Shown here: in pieces, positions 18,940 through 29,045 of the stretch | How positions within the stretch are numbered: position 1 is the stretch's first letter | Layout of the letters: every line of letters starts with the position of its first letter | Assembly: GCA_945639195.1 (NCBI GenBank) | Contig: CALZEE010000002.1 | Span: forward strand, 124,001-188,000 | Length of the DNA: 64,000 nt | Source of the DNA: an uncultured Ignatzschineria sp. | Lineage (GTDB): Bacteria; Pseudomonadota; Gammaproteobacteria; Cardiobacteriales; Wohlfahrtiimonadaceae | Direction of reading: 5' to 3' | Made by a program: the position numbers and the translations under genes | The notes under the pieces: model-generated | Seen by the model: only the letters and a program-made list of their open reading frames with translations | What the model was told of the DNA's origin: nothing | Databases searched by the model: none

Positions 18940-19860
18940 ATGATCTTAAGCTTCTCCTCAAAGGAACAATCCTTCCTCCAAGATCTCTGCAAACTCTTCT
19001 GCTCAGATTATCTCTATGAACCGCAATTTTTCTCGGTTCATGAGTTTTATCGGATTACCGAAAACTATGTGAGCCAATTAGAGATTGCTGAATCTCGAAT
19101 GCCGGCAATGAGCTGGCAGTTTGCGTTGAATCTTGTGGGGCATCTGAATCGGCATCAGTTTTTGAGCGTTGATAAAAGCATGCGAGTGCCGAGCATTGCC
19201 GGCATTGATAGGGCGATGGAGAATGATCTTGCGATTTTCCCGCCTAATATCGGTTGGCGCACGCCTTATGTGGGAATGTCCGATGTGGGGATTCAGTTTT
19301 TAGAGAGTTGTCATCCTCAGCGTTTTGTTCGGGGTTCTCAGATGAATCATGAGGATTATCTTGCGGCATTTTATCCGATTTTTATCGCACAATTCCCGGC
19401 AATCATGGGCTTTAGCAATTTTCATCAATGGTTGAAAAGCGGTAAAGTCATGGTGAATACGCCCCTGTTAGCGTATCGACGAGATTCCCGGCATTGTGAT
19501 GCTTGGAAGCGGGCGAAAGGTCTTGCTCTTACAGAAACGGTGGATCAAGCGCAATTACCCTTTATGTCCTTAGCGGACGTGATCCCATTTTTAGAGATGT
19601 GCCGGCAAGAAGGCTTTGTGTTGGATGATATCTGGGGATATGCCGAGAATGGCGCGGATATGGATGGGCGATTATCGCGAGTGGAGATTTTAACGAATGA
19701 TGAGAAAAGCGCTTACCGGCAATTACTGCGAGGCGATAATATTGCTGTTGAATCATGTAATTACTTAATCGCGTGCTTTACACAGAATCCTGAACGATTT
19801 ATGCAAGATGGAGATCACTATTTTGAGCGTTTTGGGTGCTCAGCGATTGCTAAAAATTAA
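18940..19860 (+). CDS. conserved hypothetical protein
   Basis: The 306-aa product is predicted soluble and cytoplasmic, with no signal peptide. It is rich in aromatic residues (WQFALNLVGHLNRHQFLSV, GWRTPYVGMSDVGIQFL). I cannot assign a family. Codon use and three ATGCCGG words inside the gene mark it as native, in contrast to the AT-rich islet just upstream. ATG 18940 is preferred over a TTG at 18925, though neither has a strong ribosome-binding site. It probably has its own promoter in the AT-rich stretch before it. Confidence 0.6.
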   Translation: MILSFSSKEQSFLQDLCKLFCSDYLYEPQFFSVHEFYRITENYVSQLEIAESRMPAMSWQFALNLVGHLNRHQFLSVDKSMRVPSIAGIDRAMENDLAIFPPNIGWRTPYVGMSDVGIQFLESCHPQRFVRGSQMNHEDYLAAFYPIFIAQFPAIMGFSNFHQWLKSGKVMVNTPLLAYRRDSRHCDAWKRAKGLALTETVDQAQLPFMSLADVIPFLEMCRQEGFVLDDIWGYAENGADMDGRLSRVEILTNDEKSAYRQLLRGDNIAVESCNYLIACFTQNPERFMQDGDHYFERFGCSAIAKN

Positions 19861-19918
19861 AAAATAGGCATGATAAAGTCTTTATGATTTAATCGTTTAG
19901 CTTTTTAAAAGGATGCTT

Positions 19919-20500
19919 ATGAGACAGATATTGAATCTCTTTATAATTTTAATGATGACTTCATTGCCGGCAATGGCAGAGACCAAACAGCCCGCGTCAT
20001 TATCAATAGCAGATGATGCCTTGATATGTGATGCAAAAGATCAAAGCTCCGCAGAAGCGCTACTGAAAACGATTTTTGCTTGTCAAAATAGTCAGCGCTC
20101 GAAAGAGATCATTCATCTGGTATTTTTAGGCACGGATATTCATGATGACTTAATCGGAGTGACAGAGTCAGATGGATTATTAGTGCCAAATCCGCTGCAA
20201 GACAGTACGATTTCGATAAAAGCATGGCGTGAAAAGATGCTGGCTGATTTTACCAAAATGGATGAGAGAGCGTTAAAGCATATTCGTTTGCAGGAAGTGA
20301 GTGAACCGAGCATGCACGACCAAAATCCTTTCCGTACAGGAACAGGACAGACTTTTGAGAAAGCATTAGTACGCTATAGCTTTACAGCGACGGATCTTCA
20401 TAGTGAAGAGACTGAAGCTTATCTGCAAACGGGGTGCCAGCTCGTTATTTTTATGGATGGTAAAGCCTATTTGAATCAATTCCCGATTGATCGCTTTTAG
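19919..20500 (+). CDS. hypothetical periplasmic protein
   Basis: A 193-aa protein starts with a clear signal peptide, with hydrophobic residues 5-16 and probable cleavage after SLPAMA. ATG 19919 is chosen over ATG 19913 because aaaagga lies 7-8 bases before it. The mature part contains two cysteines early (LICDAKDQ, FACQNSQ) and one late (TGCQLVIF). No family is recognised. It lies 58 bp after the previous gene on the same strand and could be cotranscribed. Confidence 0.6.
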   Translation: MRQILNLFIILMMTSLPAMAETKQPASLSIADDALICDAKDQSSAEALLKTIFACQNSQRSKEIIHLVFLGTDIHDDLIGVTESDGLLVPNPLQDSTISIKAWREKMLADFTKMDERALKHIRLQEVSEPSMHDQNPFRTGTGQTFEKALVRYSFTATDLHSEETEAYLQTGCQLVIFMDGKAYLNQFPIDRF

Positions 20501-20546
20501 GCTTTACGCGGCGTAATACAATCGCTATCAGCCATAAACAGACTAT

Positions 20547-21428
20547 TTATTCTTCGGCATTATCATGTTGAATTTTGATATTGTCTTCAAAGTATTTTAG
20601 ATAGATATAACGGCCAGTGCCATCAATAAGATCAATCGCCATATAGCCATTATCAGTAATGCCGGAGATCGGTAGCGTGTTATCAAGCGCACCGAGATAA
20701 GGGCTATTTTTGCTAGGGTACAGATATACTTCTGTCGGCATTGGGTCTTCGTTTGTGTAGTACGCGAATTTTTTAACAGGGAAGAGCGTAACAGGTTCTG
20801 CGGCAAGCGCCTCTATCGTTTTGATCTGCGTATTGGGTATTGAAAGTGGGATGTTCTGGATTAATGCCTCAATATCGTTAGGCTCAATCTCGATGGTAAG
20901 ATTGTCTTTATCGCCGTAGATCACGGTAGGGAAGTAAGACTGTGTTTCTGGCGAGAAGATATTAGAAGCGCGAAGGTAGATAAACCCCGTAAAAGTCATT
21001 GAGGCGATTCTTTTGATACGATCCACATCCTGAACTTCTGGAATGATGCCGTTTATCATGGCATTTTTAAGGGCTTCTGGCGTGCGAGTTTCATATAAGC
21101 CATCGACGCTTAGATCCCCACGTTGAATCGGAATCCAGCGGATATTCACCTGATCCAAGAGATCGCGGGTTTGGGTATAAAGTGCGCGACTCTCTTCCGA
21201 GTTTGGTGCGTAGAAAATATAGAGATATTTCCCCTCGCCTTGCTGCGAACCTTCTTCAATCCAAGGCATGCTCTCAAATATGCGAAGGATATTGGTAGCA
21301 TGGTTTTCGGTCAGGGTTGCGACTTTTTGTGAAATGTCTCTATCAATCAAAAAAGACCAAGAAATCTCGGCAGCTGCGACTTGCAGGCAACAGATTGAGA
21401 GGATAATAGATTTTAACAAGCGTTTCAT
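20547..21428 (-). CDS. DsbG/DsbC-like thioredoxin-fold protein without CxxC, with C-terminal SH3-like domain
   Basis: The 293-aa product has a signal peptide (cleavage near QVAAA, residue 20). The segment KYLYIFYAPNSEESRALYTQTRDLL has the shape of the active-site strand and helix of DsbC/DsbG (F-x-DPNCPYC-xxL), but the CxxC positions are Ser/Glu, so it cannot be a disulphide oxidoreductase. The C-terminal about 65 residues (VYLYPSKNSPYLGALDN, then IDGTGRYIYLKYF) resemble a bacterial SH3 domain. I infer a catalytically dead periplasmic thioredoxin-fold binding protein. It converges on the previous gene. Confidence 0.5.
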   Translation of the reverse strand: MKRLLKSIILSICCLQVAAAEISWSFLIDRDISQKVATLTENHATNILRIFESMPWIEEGSQQGEGKYLYIFYAPNSEESRALYTQTRDLLDQVNIRWIPIQRGDLSVDGLYETRTPEALKNAMINGIIPEVQDVDRIKRIASMTFTGFIYLRASNIFSPETQSYFPTVIYGDKDNLTIEIEPNDIEALIQNIPLSIPNTQIKTIEALAAEPVTLFPVKKFAYYTNEDPMPTEVYLYPSKNSPYLGALDNTLPISGITDNGYMAIDLIDGTGRYIYLKYFEDNIKIQHDNAEE

Positions 21429-21678
21429 GTTTTCCTACGCCAAGCGCTTACAAATGATGAACACTCGATCATAGCAAATTACAAATAAAGAATATATCCC
21501 CCTTATGGCGAAGGGAATTGTAGCGGATATGGCAAAGGGATGATGCAAAATATTGATCTCTATCTACTCCTTTCGTAAATCTTGGGAACAAATGAAAGAT
21601 AGTCACAAAAAATTATACGAAATAGATTAGAATAGCGTGAAGTAATTATTGTGTTTAGTACTCATTTCGAGGTAATGC

Positions 21679-23310
21679 ATGGATTGGCAGCAAGTACTCT
21701 TCCATTTTTTAGGTGGACTTGGTTTATTTCTTTTCTCTATAAAACATATGGGGGATGGATTACAGAAGTCAGCTGGCAATCGCCTCCGGACGATTTTAGA
21801 TCGATTCACAACGAACCCATTTATGGGGATTTTAGCGGGAATCGTCGTTACAGTTTTGATTCAATCAAGCTCCGGTACGACAGTGATTACCGTAGGGCTT
21901 GTGAGCGCCGGGTTAATGACGCTGCGCCAAGCAATCGGTGTGATCATGGGGGCAAATATCGGGACAACCGTTACAGCCTTTATTATCGGGATCGATATTG
22001 GTGAATATGCTTATCCCATTTTACTCATGGGCGCGGTGATGCTCTTCTTCTTTAAATCCGCAAAAATACAAAATATCGGGCAAATCTTCTTTGGCTTTGG
22101 GGGACTCTTTATTGGTCTTGATCTGATGAGCAGTGGCTTATCACCGCTTCGAGACTTGCCAGTATTCACCTCTTTAATCTTAGAGATGAGCCACAGTCCG
22201 ATTTTAAGCGTTGTTGTCGGAACCGTATTTACACTGATTGTACAATCTTCAAGTGCGACAATCGGGATCTTACAGGGCTTATATGCCGAGAATCTTATCT
22301 CGCTAGAAGCAGCGTTACCAGTTCTCTTCGGGGATAATATCGGAACGACCATTACAGCAGTATTAGCAGCGATTGGGGCAAGTATTGTCGCCAAAAGAGC
22401 GGCTGCGGTGCATGTACTGTTTAATCTGATTGGAGCGGTAATTTTCCTGATCTTTCTGGGGCTCTTTACGAGTTTCATCCTCTGGATTACAACGGTGCTT
22501 AATCTTGAAGCCAAGATGCAGATTGCTTTTGCGCATGGAACCTTTAACGTCGTGAATACGCTTATTCAGCTTCCGTTTATTGGCGTTTGGGCATTCCTTG
22601 TAACGAAGCTATTGCCGGAAAGAGTGAAACCTGCAGAAAAAATCGCGCTCTATCTTGATGAGACATTAATTAAGAAATCACCTTCCATTGCGATTGGGCA
22701 AGCGAAGAAAGAGGTGATTCATATGGGGAATCTTAGCCTTGATGGCTTAAAATACTCGCTTGCGTATCTTAAAGATAATAATACGGTTGATGCTGAATTT
22801 GCGGCGACCTTAGAGAAAAACATTAATATCTTGGATGAAGAGATCACCAAGTATTTAGTGAAGATTTTCCCACACTCTATTACGCCAGCGGACTCTAACG
22901 AGCTTCAAGCGTTGCTAAATCTAGTATGTGATATCGAACGTATCGGCGATCACTCAGAGAATATTATTGAGCAGATTGAATATATGAACGAGCGTAATAT
23001 CAGCTTAAGTGATGATGCAAGAAATGAAGTCTATGAGATGTTTGATCTGACGATTCGTTCTGTAGCGCTCTCAATTGAAGCGTTAGAGAAAGGCGATCTA
23101 TCAAAGGCGCGTCGAGTTTATGAATTAGAAGAAGAGATTGATGAGATGGAACGTTACTTAAGAAAACGTCATATTCATCGTTTAAACCATGGTGAATGTA
23201 CCGCAAAAACCGGGCTAACCTACACAGATCTTCTCTCGAACTTAGAACGCATTGGCGATCACGCACATAATATTGCTGAGATGTTATTAGAAAAAAGAGG
23301 CAAAGCTTAG
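21679..23310 (+). CDS. Na+/phosphate cotransporter family protein with PhoU domain
   Basis: The 543-aa membrane protein has two QSSS repeats, QSSSGTTVITVGLVSAG (about residue 62) and QSSSATIGILQGLY (about 189), diagnostic of the NptA/YjbB Na/Pi-cotransporter fold. Each is followed by a 'GxNIGTTxTA' segment. From about residue 350 a cytoplasmic PhoU-like helical domain follows, with the IERIGDHSENI and LERIGDHAHNI metal-binding motifs. It imports or exports phosphate with sodium. Ribosome-binding site gaggt precedes ATG 21679. It is monocistronic, with a strong terminator after it. Confidence 0.9.
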   Translation: MDWQQVLFHFLGGLGLFLFSIKHMGDGLQKSAGNRLRTILDRFTTNPFMGILAGIVVTVLIQSSSGTTVITVGLVSAGLMTLRQAIGVIMGANIGTTVTAFIIGIDIGEYAYPILLMGAVMLFFFKSAKIQNIGQIFFGFGGLFIGLDLMSSGLSPLRDLPVFTSLILEMSHSPILSVVVGTVFTLIVQSSSATIGILQGLYAENLISLEAALPVLFGDNIGTTITAVLAAIGASIVAKRAAAVHVLFNLIGAVIFLIFLGLFTSFILWITTVLNLEAKMQIAFAHGTFNVVNTLIQLPFIGVWAFLVTKLLPERVKPAEKIALYLDETLIKKSPSIAIGQAKKEVIHMGNLSLDGLKYSLAYLKDNNTVDAEFAATLEKNINILDEEITKYLVKIFPHSITPADSNELQALLNLVCDIERIGDHSENIIEQIEYMNERNISLSDDARNEVYEMFDLTIRSVALSIEALEKGDLSKARRVYELEEEIDEMERYLRKRHIHRLNHGECTAKTGLTYTDLLSNLERIGDHAHNIAEMLLEKRGKA

Positions 23311-23677
23311 TGCCTGATACCTATTGAAAAGCCTGAATACTTGTCTGTATTTGGGCTTTTTTGTGGGGATAAATAAGTACTTGAGATGCTAATTATGTAG
23401 GTAGCTCATTAAATAATTACATGCATCATTCTCACTAAATACTGGCGAATTATTTCATTAAAAAATTTTCGAAATATATTTTTTCATCTTTAATTCATTA
23501 ATAATAAAGCAGTTAATAAATTCCTAGAGCCTCAATATTTTATATTGCTACTCTCAAAGATCGGGGATTATCTGTGAGATATACGATTCTTGCTATGCAA
23601 GAAAGCCCTGCAACATTATAAATAAACTTCAAACGACGTTATAATAGTTAAATTATAATAAATAAAGAAAGATAACT
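23311..23677 (+). other. AT-rich spacer before the RecQ-UvrD gene
   Basis: After the terminator at 23327-23362 the spacer is AT-rich with no ORF of note. It presumably carries the promoter of the helicase gene (tataatagttaaattataat at about 23639-23658). No repeat or RNA is recognised. Confidence 0.4.
23327..23362 (+). terminator. terminator after the Na/Pi cotransporter gene
   Basis: Fourteen base pairs (two G-U) between 23327-23340 and 23347-23360 with a 6-nt loop, ending in a T-run. Confidence 0.8.
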
Positions 23678-26600
23678 ATGATGACTATTCTAGGGATGGG
23701 GCACCTTTTATTTTTGGATTTGGAAGTGAATCCAGCAGATAATCATATTTTTAAAGTAGGCGCTTTAAGTATTGTCAATTATGGACAAGCGAATGAGTCT
23801 ATTATCCGATATGAGAAAGATACACGTTCAATATCGACTTTAAAAGTAGCATTACAAGAAATTGCGGAGCTGGGAAAAGGCGCGAACTATCTTGTTGGTC
23901 ATAATTTAATAGAGCATGATTTGCCTTTATTGCGTGATCTGGGGATGGCGCTTGATTTCTTAGAACTTGATGTCATTGATACATTGCAATTATCGCCATT
24001 AGCTTTTCCTAAGAATCCTTATCATAGACTACTAAAAGATTATAAGCTGATACGCAGCGAGTTAAATTCACCATTACAAGATTGTGAAGCGACGAATATA
24101 TTGCTGAAAGAGCAATTAGTAGCTTTAACAGATTTTGCTGTCGATAATCTGAATGAATTACGTTGTTATCAGACAATATTATCCAAGGTAAATCCAACTT
24201 ATGCGTCGATATTATCACAAGTCACAAAACACGATGATTTAGAAAATGATGAATTTAAAAGCATTATGCTAACAATTCTTCGTAATGATAATACGGATAT
24301 TGAGATGTCGTATAAAGTCTGTACCACGCGGCTGAATAAGTTTTTAAATGAGGATACGCTTTTTGAATTAGACGTTGCGTTTCCTTTTTTATATACATTG
24401 TCATGGCTTCATGTAGCAGGAAGTAATTCGGTATTAGCGCCTTGGGTACGTTATCAATTCCCACAAACGGCGACTTTAATCTCTATGCTGCGAGAGGAAT
24501 CTTGTCAGCGGGCAGAATGTAGTTATTGCAATACGATTCATAATCCTCAGAAAGAACTCCAGCGTTATTTTGGTTTTGATGATTTTCGTTATGAAGACAT
24601 TGATAAAAATGAGAGTATTCAGCGTGATATTGTTGAGATTGGGATGAAAGATGAAAATATATTCGCGATATTACCTACGGGAGGTGGTAAATCCCTCTGT
24701 TATCAACTGCCTGCTTTAAATCGGTATTTTAGAAATGGTAGTTTAACTATTATTATTTCTCCATTACAAGCTTTAATGAAAGATCAGGTAGATGGTTTGA
24801 TTGAGAAAAACATCCATTGTGTTGCTGCATTAAATGGTCTGTTAAGTATGCCGGAACGAGCTGATGTGTTAGAAAAAGTGCAAATGGGGGATATTGGTGT
24901 TTTATTTGTATCGCCAGAGCAATTTAGAAGTTCTCGTTTTAAACGCGCCATCGAGCAACGTCAGATTGGGGCTTGGATCTATGATGAAGCTCACTGTTTG
25001 TCAAAGTGGGGAAGTGATTTTAGACCGGATTATCTCTATGTCGCGAAGTGCATTAAAGATTTTGCCGGTAAAAATGCGATTCCTCATGTCGGTTGTTTTA
25101 CGGCAACCGCTAAACAAGAAGTGATAGATGATATCAAAAGTCACTTTAAAGAGGTTCTAGGACTCTCTTTTATCGATAAAATTAGTTTGAAAGAACGAGA
25201 AAATTTATCCTTTGATATTGTGCAATGTGAAAGTCACGAGAAAACAGCGATTATTGCGGAATTATTAGATACGCATATTAATGAAGAAGGCGGCGGTATT
25301 GTATTTGTTGCGCGCCGAAAAAATGCAGAGGATATTGCTAAGCAACTCCAAGCGCAAGGGTGGAATTGTCAATATTTCCATGCCGGATTACCGGCGAATG
25401 AGAAAAAAGATATTCAAAATGACTTTATTGCAGGAGATATTAAAGTCATTGTTTCAACCAATGCTTTTGGAATGGGGGTTGATAAAGAGAATGTTCGTTT
25501 AGTCGTGCATGCAGATATCCCGGGGTCTTTAGAGAATTACTTGCAGGAAGCGGGTAGAGCGGGGCGAGATCAAGCCGCAGCAAAGTGTATCTTATTATAT
25601 GAACCTAGTGATATAGAGACGCAATTTCAATTAACAGAGTTTTCGAAGTTAACATATGGCGATATTGTCGCGATTTATCGTAAAATCCGCACAGAGCATG
25701 CCAAGCGGAATAAGAGTGCTGAGTTAATTATCAGCCCTCGAGAGATATTAAAAGATGCCTTGGTTGAGTCGATTGATGTTGATAATGACAATGCTACGAC
25801 AAAAGTAATCACAGCGGTTGCTTGGCTTGAGAAAGAGGGGTATTTAGAGCGTACGGATAATGTGGTACGAATTTTTCCTGCGCATCTCAAAGTGAGTTTA
25901 GAAGAAGCCCTTGAGAAGATTCATCAAGAGAATATCGGGCAAAGAAGAACACAAGAGTTTGTGAGTATTATTGAATATATTGCAAAAAGTCCTTCAGATA
26001 AAATCATTGCCACCGACATCTTAGCAGATCTTATAGCAGGTGGTTTAGAGGATGTTGCTGATATTTTACAGCAATTACAAAAAATGGGGATTTTAACAAA
26101 CAATACCTTGCTCACCGCCTATGTACGGCATGGAATTGTAGATACAACACAAAGGCGTTTAGAGTTATGTTTGTGGTGTGAGGACAATATTTTTTCATTA
26201 TTAAGCGAGATAGCATCCGGTGTTGAAGCTGATGAATGGTATACATTGGATTTAACCCTACTGTGCAATCGCATGAATGAGTTATTTGAAGGACATGCCT
26301 TAAAAGAACCCCTTAAGGGCTATCTTCTTAATAAAAAAATCATGCCCAAAATGATTAGTAAGATCTTAAAAGTCTTATGTGAAGATAAAGGGTTTAATAC
26401 AAATAAGGAGACTACATCACAGTCTATTCGCAATGAAAAAAACCTAGAAATTCGTAACGACTGTCGACGTGATGTTATTCAGTTAAAAGTACATAAACAG
26501 AGTTCTTGGCAAGATATTGAAGATAATGGTGCTGTAAGACGACTTATTGCTCAAGAGATTGTCTCCCATCTTATTAAAAAGGCAAAAGGGCAAGGAAAAG

Positions 26601-28918
26601 ATCTCTTAGTTGAAACGACTTTTGAGGAGCTACAAGTAGAGATTTTTAGTAATTCTATATTAGTGGAGCAGTATTCAGATCCAGAGCAACAGCGGGCGAT
26701 GATTGAAAATGCACTGCTTTATCTTCATAACTTACAGATGTTAACGTTGAATCATGGGATGACAGTGATGCGTAACGCACTCACCATAAAAGTGAATCCA
26801 GATGCGCACAATCGTTACCGTAAAGAGGATTATAAGGCTTTAGAAAATCATTATAAAGAGCGTAGATTACAGATACATGTAATGAGAGAGTATGCTGAAA
26901 TTGGGTTAAAAGCATTGCAAGATGCATTAAAATTCGTATTAGATTATTTCTCCTTACGGGAAGCCGCGTTTAACAAGCGATATTTTAAAGGTCGGGAAAA
27001 TATCTTGGAGTTGGCAACAAGTGAAGATTCCTGGCATGCAATTGTTGGAAACTTAAATGAAGTTCAGCGAAAAATAGTGGAAAGTAATGATGATAATCGA
27101 TTGATTTTAGCAGGTCCTGGTTCAGGAAAAACACGTGTTATTGTACATAGAATTGCTTACCTTTTACGTGTCCAGCGGGTTCCTTCTCATGCCATTATTG
27201 CTTTAGCTTATAATCGCGCGGCAGCCAATGAAATTCGTAAACGGTTATATGAGGTTGTAGGAAAAGAATCTTACGGCGTAACAATCATGACTTATCATAG
27301 TATTGCGATGCGCTTAACGGGCTCTGTCTATGAAAACAGTCAGAATGATTTATCAGAGAGTGCCATACAAGATCGCTTTAAAGCGATGATTAAAGATGCG
27401 ATAGAAATGTTACGGGGAAATGATACAGGATTAGATCTCCATGACGAGGAAGATGATGCTCGTACAGATTTATTACGCGGTTACCGATATATTTTAGTCG
27501 ATGAATACCAAGATATTGATGATGACCAATACAGTCTAATTAGTGCTTTGGCCGGTAGAAATTTACCCGATGAAGATGGTAAGTTAACGATATTAGCGGT
27601 TGGAGATGATGATCAAAATATCTATACATTCCGAGGCAGTAGCAATCAATATATTGATCGTTTTACGGAAGACTACAGTGCTACTATGCATTACTTAGTC
27701 GAGAATTATCGCTCAACAAAGGGTATTATCGAGGCATCTAATGATGTCATTGGGATTAATACTAATCGATTAAAGGCGCAGTATCCGATTACGATTGATC
27801 AAAATAGGGCCGATGATCCTCATTATGGACGATGGGAAACTATTGATGCTAATAGAGCCGGAAGGGTCGTCGTACGCATACTAGCGCATGAAAATTATCA
27901 GGCACAAGCCTTTATTGTGATACACGAACTATCTCGTTTGAAAAGCATTGATCCTGAAGCGCTCAATAGCTGCGCAATTTTATCTCGGAAGAAATCTCCT
28001 TTGGCATGTTTTGCGGGAGGATTGGAAAGTCGTCAATATGATTATTACTATGAGCATGATAAGAGTAGTCACTTTTCAACACCTAGCCATCGATACTTTC
28101 AGCAATTATTAAGTACGATTGCTGGTATTGGACGCTTGGAGGTTATTAGTGATATATGGACGTTAATTTCCTTAGATGACTATCCTGATCGCTGGAAACA
28201 GTATTTTGAGGGCGCTTTTGAACAGCTTATTTTAGCCTTTAATGAATTATCAGGAGAAGCACATAGCATCATACAATGGCTTTTAACTTATGCTTACGAA
28301 ATACCTATTAGTGCTAAAAAAGGTATTTTTCTTGGAACAATGCATTCAGCAAAAGGCTTAGAATTCGATCATGTTTTTATTCTTGATGATTTAGATTCCT
28401 TTGTTAAGAGTGATAATGAAGAGGAGAGACGTTTATTCTATGTTGGAATGACGCGGGCTAAAGAGACATTAATGTTATGTAGTTTTGGGAAAAAGCATAC
28501 GATGATTGAGTCGATTCAGAATATTCTCAATAGCCCAGTCTCTAAGGCGGGAGATATGCCCTCATTACATCAAAAACATGTTCTTTTATCACCTAAGGAT
28601 ATTTATATGGACTATCTGGGAAGTCTCTTCAATGAAGCTGATCAAAAAGCATCGGCATGCTTAGAAGAGGGGGCTCTATTAGTGGTAGAGAAAGTCCATG
28701 AACGTTTAGTGTTTAAATACGAGAAAACGGGTGCTATAGTCTGTAAAAGTGCTAAAAACTTTGCACATAACGATTTAGATTTGGATGATATTATTCATTG
28801 TTCAGTGCATTCAATTACTCAGCGTAGAGTAGAAATGATAAAAGATGAAGGATTTAGAGCTCGATGTCGTTGTGAGATTTGGGAAGTGATCCAACCCTTA
28901 ATTATATTAAAGGGCTAG
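23678..28918 (+). CDS. three-module protein: DEDD exonuclease, RecQ helicase, UvrD/PcrA helicase
   Basis: This single 1746-aa chain carries three enzymes. Residues about 1-160 form a DnaQ-like 3'-5' exonuclease: FLDLEV (D14/E16), LVGHNLIEHDLPLL, and NSPLQDCEATNILL with the last acidic residue. Residues about 320-700 are a RecQ-type SF2 helicase: LPTGGGKSLCYQLPAL, YDEAHCLSKWGSDFRPDY, TATAKQEV, LQEAGRAGRDQ. A cysteine cluster (CQRAECSYC) precedes it. Residues about 1125-1640 are an SF1 UvrD/PcrA helicase: LAGPGSGKTRVIVHRIAYL, VDEYQDIDDDQ, GDDDQNIYTFRG, TMHSAKGLEFDHVF, FYVGMTRAKETLML. Such fusions are known in scattered proteobacteria, but I know of no experimental characterisation. It may process damaged or foreign DNA, and its sporadic distribution would fit defence. 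Only two ATGCCGG words occur in 5.2 kb. Confidence 0.85.
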   Translation: MMTILGMGHLLFLDLEVNPADNHIFKVGALSIVNYGQANESIIRYEKDTRSISTLKVALQEIAELGKGANYLVGHNLIEHDLPLLRDLGMALDFLELDVIDTLQLSPLAFPKNPYHRLLKDYKLIRSELNSPLQDCEATNILLKEQLVALTDFAVDNLNELRCYQTILSKVNPTYASILSQVTKHDDLENDEFKSIMLTILRNDNTDIEMSYKVCTTRLNKFLNEDTLFELDVAFPFLYTLSWLHVAGSNSVLAPWVRYQFPQTATLISMLREESCQRAECSYCNTIHNPQKELQRYFGFDDFRYEDIDKNESIQRDIVEIGMKDENIFAILPTGGGKSLCYQLPALNRYFRNGSLTIIISPLQALMKDQVDGLIEKNIHCVAALNGLLSMPERADVLEKVQMGDIGVLFVSPEQFRSSRFKRAIEQRQIGAWIYDEAHCLSKWGSDFRPDYLYVAKCIKDFAGKNAIPHVGCFTATAKQEVIDDIKSHFKEVLGLSFIDKISLKERENLSFDIVQCESHEKTAIIAELLDTHINEEGGGIVFVARRKNAEDIAKQLQAQGWNCQYFHAGLPANEKKDIQNDFIAGDIKVIVSTNAFGMGVDKENVRLVVHADIPGSLENYLQEAGRAGRDQAAAKCILLYEPSDIETQFQLTEFSKLTYGDIVAIYRKIRTEHAKRNKSAELIISPREILKDALVESIDVDNDNATTKVITAVAWLEKEGYLERTDNVVRIFPAHLKVSLEEALEKIHQENIGQRRTQEFVSIIEYIAKSPSDKIIATDILADLIAGGLEDVADILQQLQKMGILTNNTLLTAYVRHGIVDTTQRRLELCLWCEDNIFSLLSEIASGVEADEWYTLDLTLLCNRMNELFEGHALKEPLKGYLLNKKIMPKMISKILKVLCEDKGFNTNKETTSQSIRNEKNLEIRNDCRRDVIQLKVHKQSSWQDIEDNGAVRRLIAQEIVSHLIKKAKGQGKDLLVETTFEELQVEIFSNSILVEQYSDPEQQRAMIENALLYLHNLQMLTLNHGMTVMRNALTIKVNPDAHNRYRKEDYKALENHYKERRLQIHVMREYAEIGLKALQDALKFVLDYFSLREAAFNKRYFKGRENILELATSEDSWHAIVGNLNEVQRKIVESNDDNRLILAGPGSGKTRVIVHRIAYLLRVQRVPSHAIIALAYNRAAANEIRKRLYEVVGKESYGVTIMTYHSIAMRLTGSVYENSQNDLSESAIQDRFKAMIKDAIEMLRGNDTGLDLHDEEDDARTDLLRGYRYILVDEYQDIDDDQYSLISALAGRNLPDEDGKLTILAVGDDDQNIYTFRGSSNQYIDRFTEDYSATMHYLVENYRSTKGIIEASNDVIGINTNRLKAQYPITIDQNRADDPHYGRWETIDANRAGRVVVRILAHENYQAQAFIVIHELSRLKSIDPEALNSCAILSRKKSPLACFAGGLESRQYDYYYEHDKSSHFSTPSHRYFQQLLSTIAGIGRLEVISDIWTLISLDDYPDRWKQYFEGAFEQLILAFNELSGEAHSIIQWLLTYAYEIPISAKKGIFLGTMHSAKGLEFDHVFILDDLDSFVKSDNEEERRLFYVGMTRAKETLMLCSFGKKHTMIESIQNILNSPVSKAGDMPSLHQKHVLLSPKDIYMDYLGSLFNEADQKASACLEEGALLVVEKVHERLVFKYEKTGAIVCKSAKNFAHNDLDLDDIIHCSVHSITQRRVEMIKDEGFRARCRCEIWEVIQPLIILKG

Positions 28919-29045
28919 CACTTCGGAAAGGGGCGCTGATAATGAATAAATGGTTAAGCAACATTACTGTATTCACTTCAATCTCTAACGATTAAGGGGA
29001 TTGAAAGGCTGAAGTCGGAATGCTCTTTTAGATGCTTCACGCCGT

